Positions 1-16,468 of a DNA stretch of 64,000 nucleotides are shown piece after piece. The DNA comes from Gavia stellata (Eukaryota > Chordata > Aves > Gaviiformes > Gaviidae), in assembly GCF_030936135.1 (NCBI RefSeq), contig NC_082637.1:59178775-59242774 (forward strand), written 5' to 3'. Under the pieces are notes generated by a model. It was given only the letters and a program-made list of their open reading frames with translations, did no database searches and had not been told where the DNA came from. The translations under genes were made by a program, and so were the position numbers. Position 1 is the first letter of the stretch; the number at the start of each line of letters is the position of its first letter.

Positions 1-1345
1 TTTCAGACTATCTGTTGAGTAATACACATGACTTAACCACCCAGATTATTTTATTGTGTCCAAATGCTAAATCTTGAAATCCTTATAGTTCTGTAGAAAA
101 GATGGTAAACTCTGCAGTAGTCACTACTGGAAGTATCTAAGAACAGTTTACAGTCAGCTAACTTTATTAGGATAATGAAACCATAAACTGGTTTACACAG
201 GTTTATACATGGGGAAAAACCTTTCCTTTTGTTTGTCATTTTACAAGAATTACATTCCTATTTATTCTTCAGACCCCTTCCTTCTGTGACTGATTGCTTA
301 CTGTTCAATTACTGAGTAATGGGGGGGAAAGTTGTGCTACAGAATAAGATATTTCTGAGCTCACTATTTGTGTTAGCTGCTCTTTACCTCATTCAGACTC
401 ATAGTTTGAATCAGATACTAGCTGAAATTGAAAGTTCTCTTTAGAGAATGACATATAATTCCTATGGGAATAATTTAATGTAGTAGATTCCAGGAATTTC
501 CTTAAGGCAAATAATCCTAAGATGGAGAGTTCCTGTAACTTTGGAGACATTTTTGCAAGACTGAGCAGGAGGGCTGGACTCAATCCTAGACTTTTATCAG
601 AAACACCAGACTTCTTCCAGCTATCATAAGTAAGGGTAAAAGTAATAACCATTGGAAATGAATAAGGAGAAAGCTACTAACAGAAAGCAATGTAAAAAGT
701 GTTTTCTTCCTTTTAGTCCTATAAACTGCTGTCGGCATTCAAAATACTAGCTACACCAGCATAACTTTGATTAAAGAACTCCCACTAAAACAAAACAGAT
801 TTGCAGAGTGATTAAAAAGTAGGGGTCTGGAAAAAAAATAATTTTCAGCATCTTTTTGTCTTGATGATCAAATAAGTCTAGATTGCAACAGCTCTGCAGT
901 TAGTTTCAATTTTGTTATTTTTGTTGGGTTTTTTTTCACTCAAAACAAAGGATTTATATTAAAAACAACTTTATGAATATGAGGGAAAAGTAAAGACTAT
1001 TAGGCCCAAAGAACACTAGCAGCTGTTACTGAAGTTTTTTTCTACTTTTACAAAAGACAAATTTTAAACTAGACGAGACCTAGATCTATACACAAAAATG
1101 TTGCATAGAGGTACTTGTGAGAGCTATCTATTTACTGCTATTAGGCAGTATATTTAAGTTATCTTTCTGGAGCCGACAGTAGAGAAAAGAGGATGAAGAG
1201 AGAGCTTATGCTAATTCCTATAGTCATTTACATCAATTACAGAATTATGGCATTTAGAAAAAGTAGACATGTTTTACTAAGCTTTTGCTGAGTTACAAAC
1301 TAAGTATTAAATAAGGGTTTGTTGTAATAAATGTTTGGTTCTTAA
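1..1345 (+). other. GNE: GNE intron, 5' part (window starts inside it)
   Basis: AT-rich sequence with no exon that I can support. It lies upstream of the first recognisable GNE exon in the window (3502), so it is inferred to be intronic. Short open frames here resemble nothing known. An eight-base G run sits at about 321-328. Confidence 0.6.
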
Positions 1346-2580
1346 AATCACAGGATCATTAAGGTTGGAAAAGACGTATAAGGTCATTAAGTCCAACCAT
1401 GAAAACAACACCACCATGCCCACTAAACCACATCCTGCAATGCCATGTCTACACGTTTTTTGAACACCTCCCGTGATGGTGACTCCACCACCTCCTTGGG
1501 CAGCCTGTTCCAATGCTTCACCACTCTCTCAGTAAAGAACTTTTTTCCTAATATCCAGCCTGAACCTCCCCTGGTGCAACTTGAGGCTATTTCCTCTTGT
1601 CCTGTCACTAGTCACTTGGGAGAAGAGGCCAACACCCACCTCCCTGCAACCCCCTTACAGGTAGTTGTAGAGAGCGATAAGGTCTCCCGTCAGCCTCCTC
1701 TTCTCCAGGCTGAATCAACCCAGTTCCTTCAGCTGCTCCTCATAAGATTTGTGCTCCAGACCCCTCACCAGCTTTGTTGCCCTTCTCTGGACATCCTCCA
1801 GCAACTCAATGTCCTTCTTGTAGTGAGGGGCCCAAAACTAAATGCAGTATTTGAGGTGCGGCCTCACCAGTGCCGAGTACAGGGGCACGATCACCTCCCT
1901 ACTCCTGCTGGCCACGCTATTTCTGATACAGGCCAGGATGCCGTTGGCCTTCATGGCCACCTGGGCACACTGCTGGCTCATCTTCAGCCAGCTGTCAATC
2001 AGCACCCCCAGGTCCTTTTCTGCGGGGGAGCTTTGCAGCCACTCTTCCCCAAGCCTGTAGCATTGCAGGGGGTTGTTGTGACCCAAGTGCAGGAACCTCA
2101 TACAATTGGCCTCGGCCCATTGATCCAGCCTGTCCAGATCCCTCTGCAGAGCCTTCCTACCCTCAAGCAGACCAGCACTCCCGCCCAACTTGGTGTCATC
2201 TGCAGACCTACTGAGGGAGTACTCAATCGCCTCATCCAGATCATCGATAAATATATTAAACAAGACCGTCCCCAAAACTGAGCCCTGGGGGACTCCAGCT
2301 GTGACCAGCCGCCAACTAGATTTCACTCCATTCACCACGACTTCCTGGACTTGGCCGTCCAGCCAGTTTTTTACCCAGCAAAGAGTGCACCTGTCTAAGC
2401 CACAAGCCTCCAGCTTCTCCAGGAGAATGCTGTGGGAGACAGTGTTGAAGGCTTTACTAAAGTTCAGGTAGACAACATCCACAGCCTTTCCCTCATCCAC
2501 TGGGCGGGTCACCTGGTCATAGAAGGAGATCAGGTTGGTCAAGCAGGACCTGCCTTTCATGAATCCTAGGGAGACCTTCA
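1346..2580 (-). mobile_element. CR1 LINE copy 1, 5'-truncated, in GNE intron
   Basis: The element is on the minus strand, with its 3' end at the low coordinate: the tail region reads as the complement of a CR1 end (AATCACAGGATCATTAAGG at 1345-1363). The frame at 1838-2581 encodes part of the CR1 reverse transcriptase, including [20 protein letters not shown]-type finger/palm motifs, GVPQGSVLG and the catalytic block SADDTKLGG with both aspartates kept. Compared with the copy at 9.8 kb it lacks about 24 bases in frame after MRF (the SKAKCRVV stretch) and is cut at its 5' side near 2580. It is a dead copy, because endonuclease and ORF1 are missing. It is very similar by eye to the 9.8 kb copy, so probably the same subfamily. 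Confidence 0.93.
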
Positions 2581-6646
<4,066 letters not shown>

Positions 6647-9600
6647 GTACTTGGAAGAATTATAGAAATGGACTGTTCAAATTCCTAATGGGTGGAGGGA
6701 ATACTTTGCCCAAAATTTTTCTTTGATGAGACCAGCTACTGAATCAGAGTAGTGTTCCAAACAGTTAGTGACTACTTCAGTATTTCCTAAATGAGGTATT
6801 ATCCTTTTGTATTCTTCCTAAATTTCATCTGACTTCATAGGAACTAATCTGCAGTTTGGCTGTTTTTAATCACCTCTGTTGGTAAGCCCATATGTTGCTT
6901 TAAGTGCAGTTGAATTATTTATGAGCATATCTTGATGTATGGTGGGGAATATGTGTATGATGTGTCACATTAGAGCTAACATTTGGGGATTCGTATCTCA
7001 TTTCCCACCTATGTGAAATGGGAAGTCTACAATGTGACCAGCTTTTCAGTTTCCAGGCTTCCACCCACAAAGTAAATATGATGTAGTCACCAACATCAGG
7101 TAGTAATTTCAGTGGGTGGAAGTGAGGGAAGTTGCCTCTACAATCAAAAAGGCTGCATCTAAAAATTGTGGTTCATAAAGGACTTGGTGGAGGCAGTTAT
7201 TTATTACATCATCTTTAGAGGGCAGAGTCCCACTTTAGAAGCTTTGCATACGAAGGAAAAAGATCTTCTAGTGAGCTTACAGCCTGCAGAGCAGTTCAAA
7301 CTGACAAGTATAGCAGTGAGCATCTTTGCCTTCTGGCTATGGCCAACAGTAAATTATTTTAATTTTGTTGTTTGGGGTTTTCTCAAGGGACTTAGTCTAC
7401 TACTTTGTCTGCCAAATTAGCAGAGAGGGGCCTGTTTATTCTCTGGTAGCCAGTTAGCTGAAATTCAGCTATGTGGCGCATCTGAGCATAAAGACTCAAC
7501 CTTTCAAGAAATCTCTTCCACTGTATAGTCACATAGTGCATCTCCTCATCAGTTCTGGTGTCTGCAGGTACACTGTTCTTGTCCAGCATTCACCATCAGC
7601 TTGCAGGATGGAAAGTAAAATCTGAGTCTCATCCTCACCTTCAAGACATTCAGAAGCCTGGGAGCAAAGTATGTCAAATATCAGTGAAGGCTTGCCTAAG
7701 TAAACTATGGTTTATGTTTCTTTAACTAGTCCTTCCTGATATATAGCTTTGTCTTTACCCTGCTGCTTTTTAGCCCACTTTCAAGATACTGTAGTAATGA
7801 CAACTATTTGACACAAGAAAAAAACCTGAAAAACACACCCATCTAACCGAACAGTGATCCCAGAAAAAAGATGCCTGTGCAGCAGCAGTCACAGGACCAT
7901 CCTCCGTCCTGCATTTAATGGCCTATTTTGACATCTAACTCAGCCACCACTGATGAGATTCTCAGAAGCCCAGTAATGTACTAGTACAGGGGAATAAAAG
8001 GGGCTATTTCCACGCTCGAACTTCTCCAACCAAAATGAAACAACCTTCTGCAACCACTGCCCTCTCCTGTACAATAATCTAGGATAGAATAGCTGTTAGT
8101 ATAGTGAACCACTTGCTGGGTAATTCTGGGATACAGTCTACAGAAATTGCCTTCAATTCTTTCGCAAGGAATGCTTATTGAGAACTCACATCTTTATAGC
8201 AGACTTTAGAAACACCACCAGATCTCCTTCTTGCTGTCTCCAGGAGTAATTGCACAGCCTCTAATCCACAGTTTTTCTCAGAATCGGCAAATGCTGGCTC
8301 TTAACCATTTGCAAAGTTGTAGTAGGCTTTATGTCAACCAGGGGTTCTTAGTTCCTTTTCCTGTGTGTCTTGGTTTACTTGGTGATTCCCAGTAACTTCA
8401 ATACCAGAGCAGTAGCTCCATGAACAGGTCAAGGAGAAATTGGCTTTGCTCTACAGTGATAGTAGCTCAGGTCAGGAGTAACAGTAGTGAGGTTCTAACA
8501 GAGAGGAACCCTGTCATTTGATCTTGCTATCCTGTAGCAGCACAAGGAATGCCTGACTAGAAGTGGGACCAGGCTTTTGCTTTGCAGACCTCCTGAAGCT
8601 AGGGTATTTTTGATATCTCAGGCTCCAGATACGTTTTTCCCTAGCAGATGAAGGGAGGGTGCAGGCATACAGAAAACATGAAAGACTAAAACATACTTGA
8701 AAAGTTTACTCTGAAAAACTTTACTGTCTAGGTGATTAAGAAAATGGTTCTTCAGCTGCTTTTGAAAATGTTTTTCTGTCAACTGGACAAGAACCTGCTG
8801 CATATGTGGAAGTGGTGCAGAAGTCCTTGCAGTGTTCCCCGAGAAGTTTGTGGGTTTATAAAAATAATAAAAAATCATATTTAATAGCATAATAGTGGGT
8901 TTTTTGTTCCTCCTCCCTTGCACTTCAGGCACTTTATCATGGACCACAGGTTTTATGGACACTAGCTCCCAGTTGTATCCAATCCCAGGGGGCAGTGGAC
9001 ATCAGATGTTTGCACAACATCTGCAGTACTGTGCTATCTGGCTACTTCATGCTGACCTTACATCCTTTAGAGCAGCCTACATGATGAAAGTCATGGGCTC
9101 CAGTGAGCGCAAACCAGCCTTTATATCCATTAGTGGGAGGGAAGAAGGAGAGCAAAAGCACAAGACAACAGCTGAACGCTCTTTCCCCAGCTTTTATCAG
9201 CATTTCAGAGCCTAAAGAAGCAGTGCCTTCTCATTAGTTGCATTGGCAACATCTGCTAATACTACTTGTTGGAGGAGGAGGTTTGGTTTTGCAGTATCCC
9301 TGGTAAGTGCATAGCGTATCCTAACTGTGCTGAAGCCTTTGCAAGAATGCCGCTGTCCAGCTCTCTAAGCAGAATTGCATATGACACTCAGTAGCTTGGG
9401 CAGGAGGAAACTCCTCATGCACATGCATGCTTATAACTGGCATTGCATGAGCAAGTACTAGCAGTACGTAAACTGCAGAGTGCTAAAAGGTTGGAAAGTG
9501 ACTTAAAACTGAAGTGCAATACACTAATGCTGTAGCTTATAATTCATGTAACCAATGAACCAATTCATGTAACCTCTATCAGTCCCAGTACTGCATTGCT

Positions 9601-9845
9601 CCTTATCCTTGCATCTGGTGGAAAAAGATTACTTTGTCCACCACAGTTCTACCTAAGCATAGGAACCCAACCATCCAGGACCTGGGACCATGAGAAGGCC
9701 AGTTTAGCTTTGCTAACTGTCTTTTTACAGATCACTGCTGATGCTTTGCAAGCCACATAACTATTCAGTACAGCCATCAATGTTCTGAATTTCTTTTTGG
9801 TCTCCTGAACAGCAGGTTTACCTGTTCAGTATTTTGAGTCTTTGA
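6647..9845 (+). other. GNE: Probable GNE 3'UTR and downstream flank
   Basis: No coding sequence is recognisable. Candidate polyadenylation hexamers AATAAA occur at 7993-7998 and 8866-8871. The second is the better site because a U/GU-rich tract (GTGGGTTTTTTGTTCC) follows about 25 bases later; it would give a 3'UTR of about 2.2 kb, long but usual for GNE. The rest up to the CR1 copy is plain sequence. Confidence 0.55.
8866..8871 (+). terminator. GNE: Candidate GNE poly(A) signal AATAAA
   Basis: Canonical hexamer with a downstream GU/U-rich element near 8895-8910. Chosen over 7993 and over later hexamers (for example 12313) for its downstream element; transcript data would decide. Confidence 0.45.
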
Positions 9846-11265
9846 TCACAGAATCACAGAATCACTAAGGTTGGAAAAGACCTGTAAGATCATTAAGTCC
9901 AACCATGAACCAATACCACCATGTCCACTAAACCATGTCCCACAATGCCATGTCCACATGTTCCTTCAACACCTCCAGTGATGGTGACTCCACTACCTCC
10001 CTGGGCAGCTTATTCCAATACTTGACCACTCTCTCAGTAAATTTTTCCTAATATCTAGCCTAAACCTCCCCTGGCGCAACTTGAGGCCATTTCCTCCTGT
10101 CCTGTCACTAGTCACTTGGGAGAAGAGACCAACACCCACCTCTCTGCAACCCCCTTACAGGTAGTTGTAGAGAACGATAAGGTCTCCCGTCAGCCTCCTT
10201 TTCTGCAGACGGAACAAACCCAGTTCCCTCAGCTGTTCCTCATAAGATTTGTGCTCCAGACCCCTCACCAGCTTCATCGCCCTTCTCTGGACACACTCCA
10301 GCAACTCAATGTCCTTCTTGTAGTGAGGGGCCCAAAACTAAACACAGTATTTGAGGTGCGGCCTCACCAGTGCCGAGTACAGGGGCACGATCAACTCCCT
10401 ACTCCTGCTGGCCACGCTATTTCTGATACAGGCCAGGATGCTGTTGGCCTTCATGGCCACCTGGGCACACTGCTGGCTCATCTTCAGCCAGCTGTCAATC
10501 AACACCCCCAGGTCCTTTTCTGCAGGGCAGCTTTCCAGCCACACGTCCCCAAGCCTGTAGCGTTGCATGGGGTTGTTGCGACCCAAGTGCACGACGCGGC
10601 ACTTGGCCTTGCTGAACCTCATACAATTGCCCTTGGCCCATTGATCCAGCCTGTCCAGATCCCTCTGCAGAGCCTTCCTACCCTCAAGCAGATCAACAGT
10701 CCCGCCCAACTTGGTGTCGCCTGCAAACTTGCTGAGGGAGTACTCAATCCCCTCATCCAGATCATCAATAAAGACATTAAACAAGACTGGCCCCAAAACT
10801 GAGCCGTGGGGGACTCCGCTTGTGACGGGCCACCAACTGGATTTACCTCCATTCAGCATGACTCTCTGGGCTCGGCCATCCAGCCAGCTTTTTACCCAGC
10901 AAAGAGTGCACCTGTCTAAGCCGCAAGTTGCCAGCATCTCCAGGAGAATGCTGTGGGAGACAGTGTCAAAGGCTTTAGTAAAGTCCAGGAGGACAACATC
11001 CACAGCCTTTCCCTCACCCACTGGGCGGGTCACCTGGTCATAGAAGGAGATCAGGTTGATCAAGCAGGACCTGCCCTTCATGAACCCATGCTGGCTGGGC
11101 CTGACCCCTTGGTTGTCCTGCACATGCCCTGTGAGTACCCTTAAGATGAACCTCTCCATAATCTTCCCCAGCACCAAGGTGAGGCTGACAGGCCTGGAGT
11201 TGCCTAGGTCCTCCTTCCGTGTAGATGGGTGTCACGTTGGCAAGCCTCCAGTCTGCCATCCAGAC
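9846..11265 (-). mobile_element. CR1 LINE copy 2, 5'-truncated, downstream of GNE
   Basis: Minus-strand CR1. The 3' end lies at 9846, where ATCACAGAATCACAGAATCAC is the complement of the CR1 octamer tail. The frame at 10338-11177 covers most of the reverse transcriptase: [54 protein letters not shown], then the catalytic block. That block reads FAGDTKLGG, so the first Asp of the expected A-D-D pair is replaced by Gly, which would abolish polymerisation. The 5' end fades near [10 protein letters not shown] at about 11265. The endonuclease is missing. Confidence 0.93.
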
Positions 11266-13679
11266 ACTCAAAATCAACACATGCCTCAGCCTTTTGGCGG
11301 TCTTGAAGCACTGTCCTTCCTCCACTTAAGTGTATCAAAATTGTCAGAAGGACATATTACCAATGGAGGCACTGTCAAGTTTGTATCATAGAAAGACATC
11401 TCAGACAGAAAGGTACAGACAGAGTTTACATTCTGATTCAATCTGCGTCAGTGAAATCTGATGTCTGTGTCCCTTTCAAATGCTGTGGAGAATTTACAGG
11501 CATTAGTAAGGGTAAAACACCTGGACTGTACACCCCTTGGACGATTCCAGATAATTGTATTTGGAAACTGGTTTATCAAAGGCACATTAGAACTAGTGCT
11601 TTGGCAACTGAAGCACAGGTGCTCAAGCCATGTATTTAGTACCGTTGTTTTAGTCTGGCACCAAGCTATGTTTACTTCATAATCTGAAAGCAGATGCTTT
11701 GCACTATGGGCACGTAACATGTTTTAGTAACAACTAAAAGTGCTCATAAGATTCTGAAGAAGGCAGAGAAAGCCAAGTTTTTCTTAAGCCTTGCTGATGT
11801 TTGCACATACAGTTGCAGCATTTCTGGGTTGGTTCATTTGGCAAGTTCACACAAAACAAGATCAAACCATATACTTTGCTGTGGTGCCCAAACCACCAAC
11901 TGCTTGTACATGGCTGTTTGGTATAAAATCAGACAAAGATGACTGCATTTTCAGATTGAGCAAGGCAATGAGAAGACAAGTAATACAGCCAGTTCTTTCT
12001 GCTGCTGTCATAACTGAGGGAAGCTTTCGGGTTCACAACCCTCCTTCTGACCTCATACAGATATCTGTTGTATCCTTAATAAATCACAAATTACTGTTAG
12101 GCTGTTACTGCTAGCTTAAGAAAGCTTTGTGTACTTGAAACCGCACATTTTTTTCCATTAGTCTAAAAAGAGATAACATGTCTCCACACCACTTTTGCCT
12201 CGGTTGTACTATTAGACCACCATTGCTGTAACTCTGTATCTGCAGGTGTTCCTAATACTAGGTCTTCCAGCTTTTTTTGCATGAAGCGCTTTACACAGAA
12301 ACTTTAAATGCAAATAAAGTGCCAAATTTGTGCTTAATTAAATAGAGTGTATGAAGACTGTATTTAAGGTAAAATTTCGAAGAAATACCCTGATTTTTTC
12401 CAAAGGCCTCTTTATTTTTGATTTTAATTTCTAAAGCCTGTGATAAGTACGAATACAGCAATTTTTAAAAAGCTAGTAAGATTTTACCTCGTCCATACCT
12501 CAATGCCTTGAGCAGGGTAAAATTTCTGCACACGGTAACCAGCTGTGACCAGTAAACAGCCACATGAAGCAAGAGATTAAATGTGTGCTTCTAACTATAG
12601 CTAAAGGCATTGCAACACTCTTATCATACTAATTGTCAGTGAAAGTTGCATTAGTGATACAAGATCTAATAACGTACTCCCCTATCAAACAGTGTTGAGT
12701 AGCCCTTCCTTTCTTGGGCTATAACATACCAAACACTTAAATGGACCGTACCCTGCAAAGTCAGACCGCAAAGGCCCTCCTCAGTTGTCAGTAACCTTGT
12801 AATATCTGAGGATCCTGCCGATCTGGTGCAGCCCCAGGCACACTACCACCTACTGCCACAGCGTGCTCCTGCAGCACCACCATTCTGCAGAGGAACAAGC
12901 TTCCCCACATGACAGGTACTACTGGAGGAAACCTCTGGCAAAAACAACAGACACCTACTTTGTCCATTCGAAAATACAAACCAGTAAACTGTATGTTTCC
13001 TTCTTTACCAGCTGCTCAGAAAAAATCATCAGCAAGAAACAGGCAAGCCATAGCATGCTGGTTTACAGTTACTTAAAACTTACCCATGTTCCTCAGGCTA
13101 AGAGGATGAAGGTGCATTGTTTGATGTTTTCAGGGTCCCTGCTTTCTAATGAAGGCACGACCTTCTCTCCATCCTCCTTCTTCTCTACAAACGCTCATTA
13201 TCATTTCAGACTTGCTGGGTGATGGCTTCCACCTGCTTACAAGCTAAACAAAGCAAGTTCTATACCAGGATGTATTCAGCAGGAGTGTGCAGGTTCTCCC
13301 TCAGTGCTGCATAAGGTCTTTGTGCACATACACCTGGGGTTTTGTTTGAAGAACAGGAAATGTCCAGGTTTTTTTCCCCAGATTCCACTGACCAACTCAG
13401 TTTTCTGCATCAGCTACATGCTATGGAGATAAGCAGCAACAGTGGGAAGTTAAGGCCAGTAAACAGAGGAACGAGTACACTCAACTAGGCTAGATGTAGC
13501 ACAGAATTGTCACATGAAGTCACAAAACAAAGTGACAGATGCTAACCTCTGAAGGAAACAAGTGTTTCAGAAGCACACACAAGAGCTCAGATTTGCCCAA
13601 TTTAAGCTGAGTATTCTTTTGCTCAGTGTCACAAGGTCTAAGTATCTAAAATAATTCTCAGACACAGAAAGTCTGTGTA
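11266..13679. other. Intergenic DNA between GNE and CLTA
   Basis: Nothing convincing is seen apart from scattered AATAAA hexamers, including one at 12313-12318 that could be a distal GNE poly(A) site. Short open frames have no recognisable similarity. Confidence 0.5.
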
Positions 13680-14245
13680 GAGCACTGGTGAGGCCACACC
13701 CCTGGGGAGGCCACTACTCAGCACCGGTGAGGCCACATCCAGAGTGCTGGGTCCAGTTCTGGGCTCCCAGTACAAGAGACATGGACATACTGGAGACAGT
13801 CCAACAAAGGGCCACAGAGATGATTAAGCAACTAAAGCACCTCTCTGATAAGAAAATGCTGTAAGAGCTGGGACTGTTCAACCTGGAGAAGAGAAGGCTC
13901 AGGGGGGATCTCATCAATGTGTACAAATATCTAGAGGGCAAAGATGACAGAGCCAGGCTCTTCTCAGTGGTGCCCAGTTACAGGACAAGAGGCAATGGGC
14001 ACAGACTGAAACATGGGAGGTTCCTCCTGAACATCAGGAAACAGTTTTTCACTGTGAAGGTGACCAAGCACTAGCACAGGTTGCCCAGGGAGATGGTAGA
14101 GTCTCCCTCCTTGGAGACCTTCCAAAGCTGTCTGGACATGGTCCTGGGCACCCAGCTCTAGGTGGCCCTGCCTGAGCAGGAGGGTTAGACCAGATGCTCT
14201 CCGGAGGTCCCTTCCAACCTCAGCTTCTCTGTGATTCTGTGGCAG
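13680..14245 (+). mobile_element. CR1 LINE 3' fragment
   Basis: Plus-strand fragment. The typical RT-to-3'UTR transition can be read: GAGGCCACATCCAGAGTGC, GTCCAACAAAGGGCCACAGA, GAGAAGAGAAGGCTCAGG and GGTCCCTTCCAACCTCAG. It ends with the octamer TGATTCTGTG near 14241. A short partial repeat of the GGTGAGGCCACA segment occurs at its 5' edge (13688 and 13728). Coding capacity is lost. Confidence 0.85.
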
Positions 14246-16043
14246 CACTGATACAGGAGGTAAGAGGGAGACAGTGAGCCAGCATACTTGAAGATAAAAT
14301 TAAGGCAGAATATGGAATCTACAAAATCTCAGCACAAGAGCTAGAGGAGGTAACCAAAACCCACAGAGCTGCTTGTTAAGTGTTCCAGCTAGATGCTGTA
14401 CACAATGAAGTGCAGACACATTGTTAGCCCCTGCAAACCCAGCTTATAGAACACTGCTTTAACTTCTGTAACATTGCTTCGGCTTTGAATTTGAGAGTCT
14501 CTGCCTGTTTTCTTGGATTGCAGCTCAAACCCATGCCCTTAGCACAGATAAGATGTCCTATGAGATAGGACAATGCAGTGATTAATCAGTTACACAACTC
14601 AGTGTGCAGGAACCCCTCTAATTTGCTCATCTTTCAAATTCCAGTAAATTCAAACTAACATTTTAAACACTGTATATTTAATGCAGTGGAGTTTTCTTTA
14701 TTAAATTACCAATTCATTTTAGAAGCCTTTGTTTGTAGAGCTTTGGGGTGAGTAAAAGAAAGGAAGTTTTCAGTCAAGGTGAATACATAATTGGTCAAGG
14801 CTAGCATGGAGTATCAGCATTCTATGGACTTGCTCTGTGCTTTAGTCCTATTAAACTCACTGGTGGTATCACTGCACAGTTCAGAAAACATTTTGCTGCT
14901 TTAGTCTTCCATGGAATTAAGCTTCCAGAGCTGTAGTCTACGATCATTTTCATCACCACTCATCAGCAGCTTATGAATACACTTGCAAACATGAGAATAG
15001 TTCCAGTCACTGTAGACAACAATAAGGTACAGCTTAACTAGTGAAGCCTAACTGGCTCAAAGCCCAGCTGCTAGTAAGACAGCTGCTGTGCACCAATTCC
15101 CTGAACCGTCCTAAGTTTTAATCTGCATCTGCAGCCCTCTTCAAACTGTCTGGACTAACCTTTCAGCTTGCACACAGAAGGTGTTAAAACAATTCTGCTA
15201 CACACTAGTTAAGCTACTGTACCTTTGATATAAAAATGGTGAAATAATGTGTAAGACTGAACAGACTATTCTTACAAGATAGACAGCTGAGATAAGTCTT
15301 ACCAGAGCAAGGCTAGAATACAACCCCTGTGAATGCTGGGTGAGATCAGAGAGCCAAGGAAGTAGCAGAACAGTTTGTTTCAAATTCAATCACATTGGCA
15401 AACAGAGCTCTAACCCAGTAGATGAAAAGCAGTAAGAGCAAATCTTCCTTTCCCTCACTCTCCAAATCTCCAGTCTACCACCCTGGTGGGAGACAGTGTC
15501 TACCAGAGTCAGTAAGGACAAGGACACAGTACAAAACCACCCAAACAGCCTCTACACAACAGGACTTGCATATGAAGCCAGCACTGAATACATGGCAGAA
15601 TAGAATATGCAGTAAAATATCTTTAACTACTCAGTGCCCTGTACTGTATTTCTAGCCCAAGATTTGCAGCTGGCGTGACAGCAGAAAACTGCACAGAACT
15701 GCTTACCTGCAGAAGGCAGTGTCCTCAGTTTTGCCAGAAGTGAGATAAGCGCCTTAACAAGCCTGCTGCTCCAGTTTCCTAGAGCTTCTATCTTGTGTGA
15801 TAAATTGGATAAGGAAGCAGTTTTTAAACTAAAGCTCTCAAGAGCTTTAAGAAAGCTTATGGAGACAAGTAGGACGGCCTCTCAGAGACCAGGAACACTG
15901 CTGGCTGGTCAGTCATCAGCAAGGTGAAATCACTAGCAGTTAAGAGAAATGTTTGCTCGCACTCAATTCAAACATCCCCTGTCGAAAGGGAGCAGGAGAG
16001 CTTAATTCATCCAAAGTCAACACATTTTGCTGTTTAACAGATC
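14246..16043. other. Intergenic DNA downstream of CLTA
   Basis: AT-rich sequence without recognisable genes. A reverse-strand AATAAA (TTTATT at about 14698) could serve as a distal CLTA poly(A) signal, but a closer one exists at 16044. Confidence 0.5.
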
Positions 16044-16049
16044 TTTAAT
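16044..16049 (-). terminator. CLTA: Candidate CLTA poly(A) signal ATTAAA
   Basis: On the minus strand the common variant ATTAAA is followed by AGATCTGTTAAAC and a TGTGTTG element. It would give a CLTA 3'UTR of about 250 bases. Confidence 0.5.
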
Positions 16050-16296
16050 ATCGGTAACATGGGAAGTGACATCTCAGTGCACAAAAGCACAGAGACTACA
16101 ATTTTGGAGGTTCTCCCATTTCAGACACAGAAAGGAAACATGAGGAAGAACATGCAATCAAACAATGATCAGCTCTAGATACATCAGGAGGTTTGGTCCA
16201 AAAAAACATTGAAACAATTAATCCAATTACTGCAAACATAGCTTCTCTGAGTAAGGTTAAGATATTGCATTTGTAGTGTTTCCATTGTGCTTTCCT

Positions 16297-16468
16297 TCAG
16301 CGAACCAGCGGAGCCTGCTTGAGTGAGATGAGGACTGAACGCATGCGGGACACATCTTTTGCCTGCTTACTAGACTTGGGATTAAAGTCACAGAGCTGAG
16401 CCACACGTTCCCACTCAGTGCCTGGAAAAATGTCTTCTGCATCATTCACAAAGGCTTCTTCAGCTGCC
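16297..16468 (-). CDS. CLTA: CLTA last coding exon
   Basis: 172 bp of coding sequence after acceptor TTGCTTTTAG. It encodes AAEEAFVNDAEDIFPGTEWE then RVAQLCDFNPKSSKQAKD, the region where light chains meet the trimer hub, and ends LKQAPLVR with TGA (16299-16297). Confidence 0.97.

Noticed and set aside
1445-2281. 278-codon plus-strand frame opposite the CR1 copy, and its partner at 10116-10802
   Set aside because: Antisense shadow of the CR1 ORF2; the similarity between the two comes from the CR1 copies, not from a gene.
8618-8962. 114-codon minus-strand frame downstream of GNE
   Set aside because: No similarity or domain; it overlaps the likely GNE poly(A) region and a plus-strand frame of equal length.
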